Positions 23,118 to 31,447 of a stretch of DNA of 44,356 bases are shown here, piece after piece (within the stretch, counting starts at the first letter, position 1; each line of letters opens with the position of its first letter). The DNA comes from Candidatus Solincola daggyaiensis (GTDB lineage Bacteria > Actinomycetota > Geothermincolia > Geothermincolales > RBG-13-55-18), in contig JACVJD010000011.1 of assembly GCA_015711825.1 (NCBI GenBank), positions 1-44,356 on the forward strand, written 5' to 3'. Both the position numbers and the translations under genes were made by a program. The notes beneath the pieces were generated by a model. The model had not been told where the DNA came from, searched no databases, and worked only from the letters and a program-made list of their open reading frames with translations.

Positions 23118-25517
23118 TCAGCCACCGGTGTAGCCCTCGGCGAAGAAGCGCCGCGTGGAAGGGCTTTCCAGAGCGGGGCAGTTGGTGCCTCCCGCACGGT
23201 CCTGGTAGAAGAAGTACATGGAGCGCTCCACGAAAAGGGGTTGGTCGCAATCCACGCGGGTGGAGAAGGAGCATCCCTCCAGCCCTTGGACCTCGTTGGC
23301 CAGGATGCTGGATCGCGAGGAGGCGGGGATGTCCAGTTTTTTCCTCACCTCCGTGCCGTCCTCGCGCGAGAAGGTCACGGTGGCGTGGGCGGTCTCGCGA
23401 TTGGGGTTGGCGAGCAGTATCCAGGTGTCGAAGTCCCCTCCCGTGTAGCCCTCGGCGAGGTACATGCTCCTCGACGGCCGTCCCACGGCGGCGGAGCAGT
23501 GTCCTCCCCCTACCTTGCCGTGGTAGTTGAAATACATGGCCCGTTCGGCGACGATCCCCACTCCGTTGCGGGAGGTGATGGAGATCCCGAAGGAGGCGTC
23601 GTCCACCAGCTCGCGGGCGTTGATGGTGAGGCGCGAAAACGGCTTTACCGTCCTGACCGTCCCCACGTTCTCCCCTCCCTGCACCAGGCAGGAGACCTCC
23701 ACCTCGGCGGGGTCAGGGTTGGGGTTGGCGAGCAGTATCCAGGTGTCGAAACCCTTACCCGTGTAACCCTCGGCGAGGTAAAGCCGGGTAGAGGTCTCCT
23801 CCACCGCCTGGGAGCAATGGCCGTCGATGACGCCGCGGTAATCGAAATAGACCGCCCTTTCCGCCGCCACGGGAACGCCGTTCAAGGAGCGGTAGGAAAT
23901 GCCCACGCCTCCCTGCCCCACCCCCTTCACCTCGTTTACCTTGACGGTGAAGCGGCTGTCGGGGGCGACGGCGTATTCCTCTATCACCGGGTCGGCGCCC
24001 TCGAGGAGGTAGGAGACCTCCACCCGCGCCTCCCCGCCCCCGGGGTTGGCGAGGAGCAGCCAGGTGTGGAAGCCCTGGCCGGTATAGCCCTCGGCGAAGT
24101 ACCCCTGCAGCCCCGCCTCCTCGTCGCCCACCGAGGCGTGGCCGCCGTCCGCCCAGTCCAGGTAATCAAAGTACATGGCGCGCTCCGCCACCACCCCCGG
24201 CTCGGGGGCGCTTACCTGCATGGAGAACTCGTCCCAGGGCAGCAGCTCGTCCACGGGCACGTTGTAGCGGCTGTGCGGCGATACGCTGTATTCCATGGTG
24301 CACGGCTCACCCCGCGGCAGAAGGTATTTGACCTCCACCGGCAGCTCCTGGTCCGAGGGGTTGTAAAGCAGCAGCCAGGTGTCGAAGCGGTCGTTGTAGG
24401 GGCCGCCGACCACCCTTCTGCCCCAGGCGAAGTGCTTGCCCCAGTAGTCGTTGTTGTCCAGGCAGTCGATGCCGACCCCGCCCTTGGAGCCGCTGGAATG
24501 GATGAAGAGGCCGTTGCCCACGTACATGCCGGCATGGCCTATATAGCTCGCGGGATTGGCGTCGGCTTCCTCGAAGAAGAAAATGGCGTCGCCGGGCTGC
24601 AGCGCCCCCCGGCTGACGTAAAGGTAGCGATTATCGCGGGCCTGGTCGTCGGCCACGCGCATCATGGGATAGCCGAGACGGATGCTCAGGGTGTTATAGA
24701 CGAATCCCGAGCAGTCGAAGCCTCCCTCCGACTCCCTTTCGCCGCCGTAAACATAGGGGCATCCCAGGCGCTCGAAAGCGAAGCTCACCGCCTGTAACTG
24801 CTCCGAGGAGGCCTCGGGCAGCCTGCAGGTGGCGGGGCTGAAGGATTCGCGCAGGTACCAAGGGCGCCAGCTCTCCAGGTTGTCTATTCTGTAAAGGGTG
24901 TAGGCCATCTCGCCGCGGGGATAGGACTGCCCGGGCCATACCTTGCTGTAACGGTATTTCAAGTACAGGTCCATGAACACGGTCATGGCGCCCCCGTAAT
25001 ACGGCGCCCCGCCCGTCAATCGGTCGACGTTCACGGCCACGTCGTCCAGCTCCATCCCTACCGCTGCCGCCTGGGCGACCCGCTCGAACAGCACTCCCTG
25101 GTTTGGAGCAAAAGAGCCGTCCGCCATCTTTTCCAGGTAACCGTGCTTGACCGCCAGGTTGGCCCATTTAAAGGAAGGATCGCTCTCATGAAGGTCGGTG
25201 AAAGTTATGGCGGGGTCGATGCCCTCATCCGCATGGCCGAATACGGTCACCAGCGCGCGGGCAAAGTCCAGGCGGGAGGTGGCCTCGTCGGGGTGAAAAC
25301 CGCCGTCGCCGTAGCCCTGCATGTATCCCTTGCGGGCGGCGTAATCTATCGCTTGCCGGATCTCCGCCGGCTGGCCGGCGATATCGTTGAAGCTCGCCTG
25401 GGCGGTGACGACGGGGCAGGTCGACGACGCGAGCAAACCGACGGTCACCAGCGCCGCCAGGGCCATCAAGCTCGCGCGATACCGCGTTCCGGTTCCGCTT
25501 CCGGGTTTATCTCCCAT
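23118..25517 (-). CDS. Secreted SLH-domain NlpC/P60 peptidoglycan hydrolase with C-terminal tandem repeats
   Basis: A 799-residue exported protein. Residues 1-40 form a signal peptide (basic start, then LMALAALVTVGLLA). SLH-like segments at about 42-210 (AIDYAARKGYMQGYGDGGF, FARALVTVFG) should anchor it to the wall. An NlpC/P60 domain spans about 235-365, with Cys269 (GGFDCSGF), His328 (IGHAGMYVG) and His340 as the catalytic set, so it cleaves peptide bonds in peptidoglycan. From about 375 there are four copies of a ~105-residue repeat marked by AEGYTG-x-x-F-DTWILLANPN and VAERAMYF-x-Y; the stop falls just after the AEGYTGG of a fifth. The repeats resemble beta-sandwich adhesion modules. It is divergent from the cysteine desulfurase. 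Confidence 0.9.
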   Translation of the reverse strand: MGDKPGSGTGTRYRASLMALAALVTVGLLASSTCPVVTAQASFNDIAGQPAEIRQAIDYAARKGYMQGYGDGGFHPDEATSRLDFARALVTVFGHADEGIDPAITFTDLHESDPSFKWANLAVKHGYLEKMADGSFAPNQGVLFERVAQAAAVGMELDDVAVNVDRLTGGAPYYGGAMTVFMDLYLKYRYSKVWPGQSYPRGEMAYTLYRIDNLESWRPWYLRESFSPATCRLPEASSEQLQAVSFAFERLGCPYVYGGERESEGGFDCSGFVYNTLSIRLGYPMMRVADDQARDNRYLYVSRGALQPGDAIFFFEEADANPASYIGHAGMYVGNGLFIHSSGSKGGVGIDCLDNNDYWGKHFAWGRRVVGGPYNDRFDTWLLLYNPSDQELPVEVKYLLPRGEPCTMEYSVSPHSRYNVPVDELLPWDEFSMQVSAPEPGVVAERAMYFDYLDWADGGHASVGDEEAGLQGYFAEGYTGQGFHTWLLLANPGGGEARVEVSYLLEGADPVIEEYAVAPDSRFTVKVNEVKGVGQGGVGISYRSLNGVPVAAERAVYFDYRGVIDGHCSQAVEETSTRLYLAEGYTGKGFDTWILLANPNPDPAEVEVSCLVQGGENVGTVRTVKPFSRLTINARELVDDASFGISITSRNGVGIVAERAMYFNYHGKVGGGHCSAAVGRPSRSMYLAEGYTGGDFDTWILLANPNRETAHATVTFSREDGTEVRKKLDIPASSRSSILANEVQGLEGCSFSTRVDCDQPLFVERSMYFFYQDRAGGTNCPALESPSTRRFFAEGYTGG

Positions 25518-25650
25518 GCAATTCCCTCGCGTCCTCTGCTCTCCATAAACATCGACCCCCTCCGCCCTCTCCTTAAACCGCCCGAGCTCCGGGCGGCGAG
25601 GCAGATGATATCATAGAAACTGGTTTTCCGGACCGCGTCGGAGCGGGCGC

Positions 25651-26838
25651 ATGTACATGAGCACGGAGGCGGACTTGCGCGAGGTTTACCTGGATAACGC
25701 GGCCACCACCTATCCCAAGCCGGAAGCGGTGTACGAGGCCCTGGACCGCTTCGCGCGCGAGGTGGGGGGCAACCCGGGACGCAGCGGCCACGCGCGCTCC
25801 CTGGAGGCGGGCCGTGAGGTGCTGCGGGCCCGGGAGGCGGTGGCGCGTCTACTGGGCGTCGGCGACCCCTCACGCATCCTCTTCACCAAGAACGCCACCG
25901 AGGCCTTGAACATCGCCATCCAGGGCGCGTTGCGGACGGGCGGGCACGCGGTGATCACCTCCCTGGAGCACAACTCGGTCTGGAGGCCGCTTGAGGCCAT
26001 GGCGCGGGCCGGGACCATCGCCTATTCGATGGTGGAATGCGGGAGCGACGGCAGCCTGGATCCCTCCAAGGTCGAGGCGGCCATGAGCGGCGAGACGCGC
26101 CTTATAGCCTGCGCCCACGCCTCCAACGTGACCGGAAGCCTCCTCCCCGTAGAGGAGGTGGCGGAGATCGCGCGTCGCCACCGCGTCCCCTTGCTGGTGG
26201 ACGCGGCACAGACCGCCGGCCGCTGCGAGCTCCGCCCCGAGGCGTGGGGGATCCAGTATCTGGCCTTCTCCGGGCACAAGGAGCTCTTCGGGCCGCAGGG
26301 AACGGGGGTGCTGTACATCGCGCCCGGCTGGGAGGTGGAGCCCCTGTGCTACGGGGGCACGGGCAGCCTCTCCGAGAGCTCCTCCCAGCCCGAGTTCCTC
26401 CCCGACCGCTACGAAAGCGGCACCCTCAACGCCTTCGGACTGGCAGGGCTGAGGGCGGGGGTGGAGTTCGTGCTGGCAACGGGCGTGGACAGGATCCGCG
26501 AGCACGAAGAGGCGTTGACCCTGCGCCTGCTGGAGGGGCTGCGGCGCATAGGCGGGGTGAGGATATACGGGCCCCAGGAATGGGAGCGCAGGGTGGGCAT
26601 CGTCTCCTTCAACCTCGCGGGGTTCACCTCCTCGGAGGTGGCCTCACGCCTGGACGAGGCCTATGGCATCCGCGTGCGCTCAGGGCTGCATTGCTCTCCC
26701 CTCGCCCACCGCACCATCGGTACCCTGGAGACCGGGGTGGTGCGCGCGGGACTCAGCTTCATGAACACCCCCGAGGACGTCGACCGCTTGCTGGAGGCCC
26801 TGGAGAGGATGTCGCTTGATTGCGGGGTTGGAAGCTAG
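25651..26838 (+). CDS. Cysteine desulfurase family protein (class V aminotransferase)
   Basis: A 395-residue PLP enzyme that removes sulfur (or selenium) from cysteine (selenocysteine). Seen: VYLDNAATTYPKPEAV at the N-terminus, FTKNATEALNIAIQGAL, the PLP-phosphate and aspartate region LLVDAAQTAG, the Schiff-base lysine in AFSGHKELFGPQGTG, and the catalytic cysteine in VRSGLHCSPLAH. The short loop and sequence style fit the EF2568-type subgroup linked to selenium or molybdenum hydroxylase clusters. The ATG at 25651 is followed by another at 25657; the ribosome site (CGGAGCGG) is modest. Association with DUF3343 4.5 kb upstream supports a sulfur/selenium delivery role; the gene itself stands alone. 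Confidence 0.88.
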   Translation: MYMSTEADLREVYLDNAATTYPKPEAVYEALDRFAREVGGNPGRSGHARSLEAGREVLRAREAVARLLGVGDPSRILFTKNATEALNIAIQGALRTGGHAVITSLEHNSVWRPLEAMARAGTIAYSMVECGSDGSLDPSKVEAAMSGETRLIACAHASNVTGSLLPVEEVAEIARRHRVPLLVDAAQTAGRCELRPEAWGIQYLAFSGHKELFGPQGTGVLYIAPGWEVEPLCYGGTGSLSESSSQPEFLPDRYESGTLNAFGLAGLRAGVEFVLATGVDRIREHEEALTLRLLEGLRRIGGVRIYGPQEWERRVGIVSFNLAGFTSSEVASRLDEAYGIRVRSGLHCSPLAHRTIGTLETGVVRAGLSFMNTPEDVDRLLEALERMSLDCGVGS

Positions 26839-26864
26839 TTCTTCTCCGTTCTTGAGAACGAATG

Positions 26865-26890
26865 AGGGGGCGCGGGTGGCCGCGCCCCCT
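26865..26890. terminator. Bidirectional terminator between convergent genes
   Basis: AGGGGGCGCGG, loop GTGG, CCGCGCCCCCT: an 11-bp perfect GC-rich stem in the 72-bp gap between the converging cysteine desulfurase and DUF35 genes. A second small hairpin, CGTTC-TTGA-GAACG, precedes it. There is no U-tract, but position and strength support transcription ending here from both sides. Confidence 0.7.
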
Positions 26891-26910
26891 CCGGTCTCGC
26901 TATCGTTCGC

Positions 26911-27354
26911 CTATTCCGGGACGAAATACTGCATGTCCTGCAGGGAGCCGGTGGTCTCCTCCGCCCAGTGCACCTTGACCCGCATGCCCACGTGCACATC
27001 CTCGGGCGCGCAACCCTGCATCACGCCCATGATCCAGGAATCGCAGCCGTCCAGCTTCACGATGGGGGCGATGCGCGGCTCGTCCAGGGGATTGCCGCGC
27101 ACGTCGGCGTAGCCGATGGTGAAGGTCATGACCTGGCCGTGGTCGCTGACCTCCGCGGGCTCGTCTATCCTGATATGGCACTTGCGGCAGTAGAAGGGGC
27201 CGGGAAGATAAACGGTGCCGCACTGGTGGCACTTGATGCCCATGAGCTTGCGGTCCTTCATGTGCTTGAGCATGAGCTGCAGGCCCCTGCCCTCGATGTT
27301 GAACTTGAAGGTGGAAAGCTCCCACGCGCCGGTGACTACTTTGGTCTCTTCCAT
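26911..27354 (-). CDS. DUF35 (rubredoxin-like zinc ribbon + OB-fold) protein
   Basis: A 147-residue protein with a zinc ribbon (CHQCG and CRKC, about residues 42-60) followed by an OB-fold of about 70 residues ending in GMRVKVHWAEE. DUF35 proteins bind acyl-CoA and act as obligate partners of SCP2-type thiolases and HMG-CoA synthases, passing or positioning the CoA thioester. It is last in a four-gene operon with two thiolase-like proteins and another DUF35 gene, 10 bp after the preceding stop. The start ATG is preceded by GAGGGAGAG. It probably forms a complex with the adjoining thiolase-like protein. Confidence 0.9.
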   Translation of the reverse strand: MEETKVVTGAWELSTFKFNIEGRGLQLMLKHMKDRKLMGIKCHQCGTVYLPGPFYCRKCHIRIDEPAEVSDHGQVMTFTIGYADVRGNPLDEPRIAPIVKLDGCDSWIMGVMQGCAPEDVHVGMRVKVHWAEETTGSLQDMQYFVPE

Positions 27355-27364
27355 CTCTCCCTCC

Positions 27365-28597
27365 TCACAGTTTCTTGGGCTTGTCGCCCAGGATGGTGAT
27401 GGTGCAGTACTGCATGAGGCCTCCCCAGCCGTGGGCCATGGCCTTGTGCACCTCTTTCTCCACCTGGTGCTCCCCCGCCTGCCCCATGATCTGCAGGGCG
27501 CACTCCGTGACGCGGTTGAGGGCGGAGGTGCCGATGGAGTTGGTGCTCACCACGCCTCCCGAGGCGTTCACCGGACAGCGGCCGTTCATCTCCAGCTCGC
27601 CCGCCTCCAGGAGCTTGTGGGCCTCTCCCACCTCGCACATGCCCACCTTTTCAAGGTACATCAGGGTCTGGTGGGCGAAGCCGTTGTAGATCTCCACGTA
27701 GTCGATCTCTTTTTTGGGATCCTCGATGCCCGCGCGCTCGCACGCCTTTTTCGACGCCATGATGGCCGGGAGCTGCTCGGCGGGGTCGGTGATCTGACTG
27801 TCGATGAGGTTGGCGGTGGTGGCGTCGGAGGCGCAGTTGGCCACCCCCAGCACCCAGGCGACCTTGTCGGCAATCTTGGCCGCCTTCTCCTCCGAGGCCA
27901 GGATGCACACCGTCGCCCCGTCGGTGGTGGGGCAGATGTGCCCGAAGCGGATGGGCCAGGAGACCATGGGGGTCTGGGCGATCTTCTCCGCCGTGGCCTC
28001 GGGGTCCTTGAGGTGGGCGTAGGGGTTCTTGGCGGCGTTGCGCCTCTCCATGGCGGCGATGGCGTCGATATGCTCGATGCCCGCCCCGGAACGGTGCAGG
28101 TAGGAAGAGGCCTGGAAGGAGATGCCTCCCGCGCTCCCCCCGCCGATGGCGCCCATGCCGCTCTGCCCGGTGACGTCGATGCCCGCCGACAGCATGGCCA
28201 TGAGCTCGGGGGTGATGATGCCCATCAGCCCCACCTGGGCGTCCCCCTCGGAATGCTTCTCGTAGGTGACCGCCATGGCGATGTCCGCCATCCCCGAGGC
28301 CACGTGGTAGTAGGCGCCGTGGAAGGCGGCCATGCCGATGGTGCCCCCGGTGGCGAAGCGCATGATGGGCTTGCCCCTGGCGTGCATGTGCTCGGTGGCC
28401 CAGAGATGGGGCATGTTCACCCCCTCGAAGGTGGCCATGTTGCCGAACACGTAGGCGTCGATGTCCTCGGGGGCAAGGCCGGTGTTCTTGAGGCCCGCGT
28501 CCACCGCCTCGGAGATCATCTCGACGATGCTGACGTCCTTTCTCTTGCTGACGAAGACGGGCGTGTATCCTATGCCGATTATCCCGACGTTACGCAT
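27365..28597 (-). CDS. Thiolase-superfamily protein lacking the nucleophilic Cys (Ltp2-like)
   Basis: A 410-residue thiolase-fold protein: NVGIIGIGYTPVF at the N-terminus, FATGGTIGMAAFHGAYYHVASG, IYNGFAHQTLMYLEKVG and NASGGVVSTNSIGTSAL. Aligned by eye with the canonical thiolase at 35.87 kb (NFCASGTEAF, VHDCFS, CFGHPIGASG), the nucleophilic Cys is Ala, the HDxF His is Tyr and the GHPxG His is Asn. Ordinary Claisen chemistry is therefore unlikely. Steroid-side-chain aldolases of the Ltp2 type, which work with a DUF35 partner and use tyrosines, are the nearest known precedent. The ATG at 28597 fits GGAGG best; an ATG two codons earlier is possible. Confidence 0.85.
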   Translation of the reverse strand: MRNVGIIGIGYTPVFVSKRKDVSIVEMISEAVDAGLKNTGLAPEDIDAYVFGNMATFEGVNMPHLWATEHMHARGKPIMRFATGGTIGMAAFHGAYYHVASGMADIAMAVTYEKHSEGDAQVGLMGIITPELMAMLSAGIDVTGQSGMGAIGGGSAGGISFQASSYLHRSGAGIEHIDAIAAMERRNAAKNPYAHLKDPEATAEKIAQTPMVSWPIRFGHICPTTDGATVCILASEEKAAKIADKVAWVLGVANCASDATTANLIDSQITDPAEQLPAIMASKKACERAGIEDPKKEIDYVEIYNGFAHQTLMYLEKVGMCEVGEAHKLLEAGELEMNGRCPVNASGGVVSTNSIGTSALNRVTECALQIMGQAGEHQVEKEVHKAMAHGWGGLMQYCTITILGDKPKKL

Positions 28598-28610
28598 CTC
28601 CATCACCTCC

Positions 28611-29756
28611 TCAGGTCCCCAGGATGACCACGGCGCTCTGCTGGGCGCACACGCCGTCCTGGCCATGCGCCAGGGCCACTCCCGCTTTCTTCACCTGGTT
28701 CTCGCCCGCCTCGCCCCTTAGCTGCCGCGCCGCCTCGGCCGCGCGGATCAGCCCGGTTGCGCAGATGGGATGGGCTCCCAGGGGGCCGCCGGAGGGATTG
28801 ATGGGCATCCTGCCCTCTACCGCGGTATCGCCCGCCTCATAGGCCGCCGCCGCCTTTCCTTTCTCCAATAGGCCCATGGCCTCAGCCAGGAGCGGCTCCT
28901 GGTGGGCGAAGAGGGACATTATCTCGGCCAAGTCGAGCTCGCTTGCGGGGTCCTTTATTCCCGCCATGGCGTATGCCCTCTCGGCCGCCTGCGCCGCGGA
29001 GAGGGAGGTCGAGAGGTCGCGGTCACCCAGGTAATAGATGTCGGTGCTGCGCCCCATGCCCAGCAGCCACACCGGCTTATCGGTAAGCTCTTTGGCCTTT
29101 TTCTCCGAGACCAGGAGCATGGCGCAACCCCCATCGGTGGGAGGATAGCAGTGCAGTTCCCTCAAGGGCTCGTAGTAATAAGGCGATCCCTTTATCCTCT
29201 CCCTGCTGACCCCGTCGATGCGGCGCGCCTGGCCGGGGTTGGCGGCGGCGTTTTTCAGGTCCTGGGCCGCCACTACGTCCAGGAGCTCCTCGGGATAGCC
29301 GCCCGCCGTCAGGTAGCTCCTGGCCTCCAGAGCCGCCGCCGACAGCTCGTTGAGCAGCTTGAGCTGGCGGTCGTAGGTGGGGTCCAGGCTGTAATCGGTA
29401 TAAAGATAGGGACTCGCCTGCGACCCCGTCAAGCTCAAGGCCACCACCATGGTCACGTCATACTGTCCCGAGATGATCCCCATGCTGGCGTAAATCATGG
29501 CGTTGAGGCCGTCCATCTCCACCTTGGTCTGGTCCTTCATGTATCCGCCCGCCGCGGGTCCGATGAAGACGTGGGAGATGGTCCTGCCGTCCATGAAATC
29601 GTTGGAGCAGAAGACGAAGTTGTCCACGGCGTCGCGGGTTATCCCCAGGTCGTCCAGGAGGCCCTTGGAGAGATCGAAGACCAGGCGCTCGCGCGTGGTC
29701 TCCAGGTCAGGGGCGGCCGCTATCCTGAAACCTGCGATGGCCACTTTCTTTTCCAC
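28611..29756 (-). CDS. Thiolase-superfamily protein, second Cys-less paralogue
   Basis: A 381-residue thiolase-fold protein beside the previous one. The N-terminus is KKVAIAGFRIAA; the region of the nucleophile reads KVEMDGLNAMIYA with Glu where Cys is expected (alignment by eye); EIMSLFAHQ replaces the HDxF histidine; but GGPLGAHPICATG keeps the HPxG histidine. It thus differs from its neighbour in which catalytic residue survives, and the two may assemble as a heteromer. The GTG at 29756 is chosen because AGGGGGTGAG lies just upstream, as for other genes here; a GTG at 29765 is in frame. It lies between a DUF35 gene (12 bp) and the other thiolase-like gene (13 bp). Confidence 0.84.
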   Translation of the reverse strand: MEKKVAIAGFRIAAAPDLETTRERLVFDLSKGLLDDLGITRDAVDNFVFCSNDFMDGRTISHVFIGPAAGGYMKDQTKVEMDGLNAMIYASMGIISGQYDVTMVVALSLTGSQASPYLYTDYSLDPTYDRQLKLLNELSAAALEARSYLTAGGYPEELLDVVAAQDLKNAAANPGQARRIDGVSRERIKGSPYYYEPLRELHCYPPTDGGCAMLLVSEKKAKELTDKPVWLLGMGRSTDIYYLGDRDLSTSLSAAQAAERAYAMAGIKDPASELDLAEIMSLFAHQEPLLAEAMGLLEKGKAAAAYEAGDTAVEGRMPINPSGGPLGAHPICATGLIRAAEAARQLRGEAGENQVKKAGVALAHGQDGVCAQQSAVVILGT

Positions 29757-29768
29757 TCTTCTCACCCC

Positions 29769-30224
29769 CTACGCCGGCTCGAAGCAGTCGAGGTCGGCGT
29801 GTTCTCCCTCGACCTGGTCCTTCCAGACCGCCTTCACCTTCATGCCCGCCCTCGCGTCGGCGGGAGAGACGTTCAGCCTTGCGAGCATGGCGTTGGCGGC
29901 GCCGTCCAGCCTCACCATGCCGATGACGTACGGGGCATCCGCCCTCTTCCACTGCCCCTTCTCGAGGTTCACGTGGCCGACGGTGAAGTTCTCCAGCGTC
30001 CCCTCCTGGGGAAGCTCGGTGAACTCCTCCATGACCAGGTTGCAGGCGCCGCAGTACTTGCGCGGCGGTACCACCACCCTGCCGCACTGCGAGCATTTGG
30101 CCCCCAGGATCTTCTTTTCCTTGAAACCATCGAGGTAGCGCTGCAGGTAGGCGCCCACCCGATAGTTGTTCTGGAAATCCAGGGGCACCACTGGGTGCAG
30201 GAAAGTGTCCTTGATTTCCTCCAT
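29769..30224 (-). CDS. DUF35 (zinc ribbon + OB-fold) protein
   Basis: A 151-residue DUF35 protein, first gene of the Cys-less thiolase operon. An N-terminal helix (DFQNNYRVGAYLQRYLDGF) precedes the zinc ribbon CSQCG and CGAC, then the OB-fold (LENFTVGHVNL, PYVIGMVRLDG, GMKVKAVWKDQ). It should bind the acyl-CoA substrate for the adjoining thiolase-like protein. The ATG at 30224 has AAGGAGGGAG immediately upstream; an in-frame upstream start at 30257 lacks one. A good promoter lies about 100 bp upstream. Confidence 0.9.
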   Translation of the reverse strand: MEEIKDTFLHPVVPLDFQNNYRVGAYLQRYLDGFKEKKILGAKCSQCGRVVVPPRKYCGACNLVMEEFTELPQEGTLENFTVGHVNLEKGQWKRADAPYVIGMVRLDGAANAMLARLNVSPADARAGMKVKAVWKDQVEGEHADLDCFEPA

Positions 30225-30325
30225 CTCTCCCTCCTTGGTCGGTCTCGCCATCCCCATCTCTTGGGTCTTTCCTGGATATGTGAAGCCTTGAAGCCCGAAT
30301 GAACGCCCGGCTACACCATCCTATA

Positions 30326-30354
30326 ATTTTATTCCCGGGTTGTAAATATCTTAA
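30326..30354 (-). promoter_or_regulatory. Promoter of the DUF35/thiolase-like operon
   Basis: On the minus strand TTAAGA (30349-30354) is followed after exactly 17 bp by TAAAAT (30326-30331). This AT-rich patch stands out in a GC-rich gap and lies about 100 bp before the operon's first start codon. Confidence 0.55.
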
Positions 30355-30640
30355 CTGGCGCTTAATACTTTTTACAGTCTTGGACCGGTAGCCCGCATTC
30401 CCTTCCGCGCGCCAGCACGGAGATTCGGTTTTTGGAAATCCTCCCTTTGCGCCCCAGGCGCACGGCAACACGCACAGCGCAGGCTGCAGACGCGGGCGAT
30501 GTCTTCAACCCCGCCCGCCACGCCTTACCAGATAGGACAAGCACGGTGGTTGGCCATGCCCCGTGCACGCATCACGGCGAAGATCCCTCACCATGACAGG
30601 TGACGCCATGGGCATGGCCGTTTGCTTGGTCTCTTGCCCT
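30355..30640. other. Intergenic region, no gene seen
   Basis: About 285 bp between the promoter above and the end of the methyltransferase gene (the full gap is 30225-30640). No coding frame, RNA gene or strong terminator hairpin was recognised. Confidence 0.35.
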
Positions 30641-31378
30641 TCAGGGTTTACGGGCCAGGACGGCGAGGGAGGAGCCGCCCCGCAGGTCCCACCGCGATAT
30701 GAGGCCGGCCTCCACCTCCAGCGCCTTTACCAGAAGGCGGTTGGTGGGGCGGAAGATGGTCTCCATTGCCTGGGTATATTTCCCATCTCCGCCGCTGAAA
30801 CTGCCGCGGCGGCGGTAGTAACGGATGAGGGGGTGGATAAGCACGGTGTATCCGGTGAGCCTCTCCACCTCCAGGCCGCTTTCGCGCATGAGCAGCCGCA
30901 CCTCCGGCAAGGTATAGCGGCGAAGATGCCCCGCCAGGCAGTCGAAATCGCTGTAGATGCCGGGCCCGGCGGGAAGGGTGGCCAGGACGTGGCCTCCTCT
31001 TTTCGCCACCCGCTTCAACTCCAGGAAAGCGGGGAGGTCGAGGCGCAGGTGCTCGATGACGTCCAGGCAGGTCACGAGGTCGAAGGAGTCGTCGGGGTAG
31101 GGAAGCTCGTATATGCTGGCCTCCCTTACCGCCGTCCCTCCCCTGAGCCGGCAGTAGCGCACCGCCTCCTCGGAATAGTCGCATCCCTCCACCTCGCCGT
31201 AGCGGGACAGGAAAGGGAAATTGCCCCCCGTGCCGCAGCCCACGTCCAGCACCCTCCAGTCGCCCGGCGGGCTAAGGCCGTCCAGCAGTGCGCCCAGAAC
31301 CATACGCCGGCCCACGAACCACCAGTGCCGGTCCTCTTTTTCGTACATGCTCTTGTAAGCCTGTTTTTCCAGCTTCAC
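30641..31378 (-). CDS. Class I SAM-dependent methyltransferase
   Basis: A 245-residue methyltransferase. The SAM-binding motif I is VLDVGCGTGGNFPFL; motif II EGCDYSEEAVRYCR provides the acidic residue; the DSFDLVTCLDVIEHL segment is motif IV. The N-terminal YEKEDRHWWFVGRRMVL is a signature of a Methyltransf_11/23 group often linked to polysaccharide or lipid modification. The C-terminal half (DFDCLAGHLRRYTLPEVRLLMRESG) carries the H-x-R-R-Y element of that group. The acceptor is unknown. It lies 69 bp downstream of the NMO-like gene on the same strand. Confidence 0.87.
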   Translation of the reverse strand: MKLEKQAYKSMYEKEDRHWWFVGRRMVLGALLDGLSPPGDWRVLDVGCGTGGNFPFLSRYGEVEGCDYSEEAVRYCRLRGGTAVREASIYELPYPDDSFDLVTCLDVIEHLRLDLPAFLELKRVAKRGGHVLATLPAGPGIYSDFDCLAGHLRRYTLPEVRLLMRESGLEVERLTGYTVLIHPLIRYYRRRGSFSGGDGKYTQAMETIFRPTNRLLVKALEVEAGLISRWDLRGGSSLAVLARKP

Positions 31379-31447
31379 GCCTTCCCCACCTCGCCGTGCG
31401 CAGCGGTCTAGCCGCTTCCCGTGGCCATCCCTATGCGGCCACGGGTT

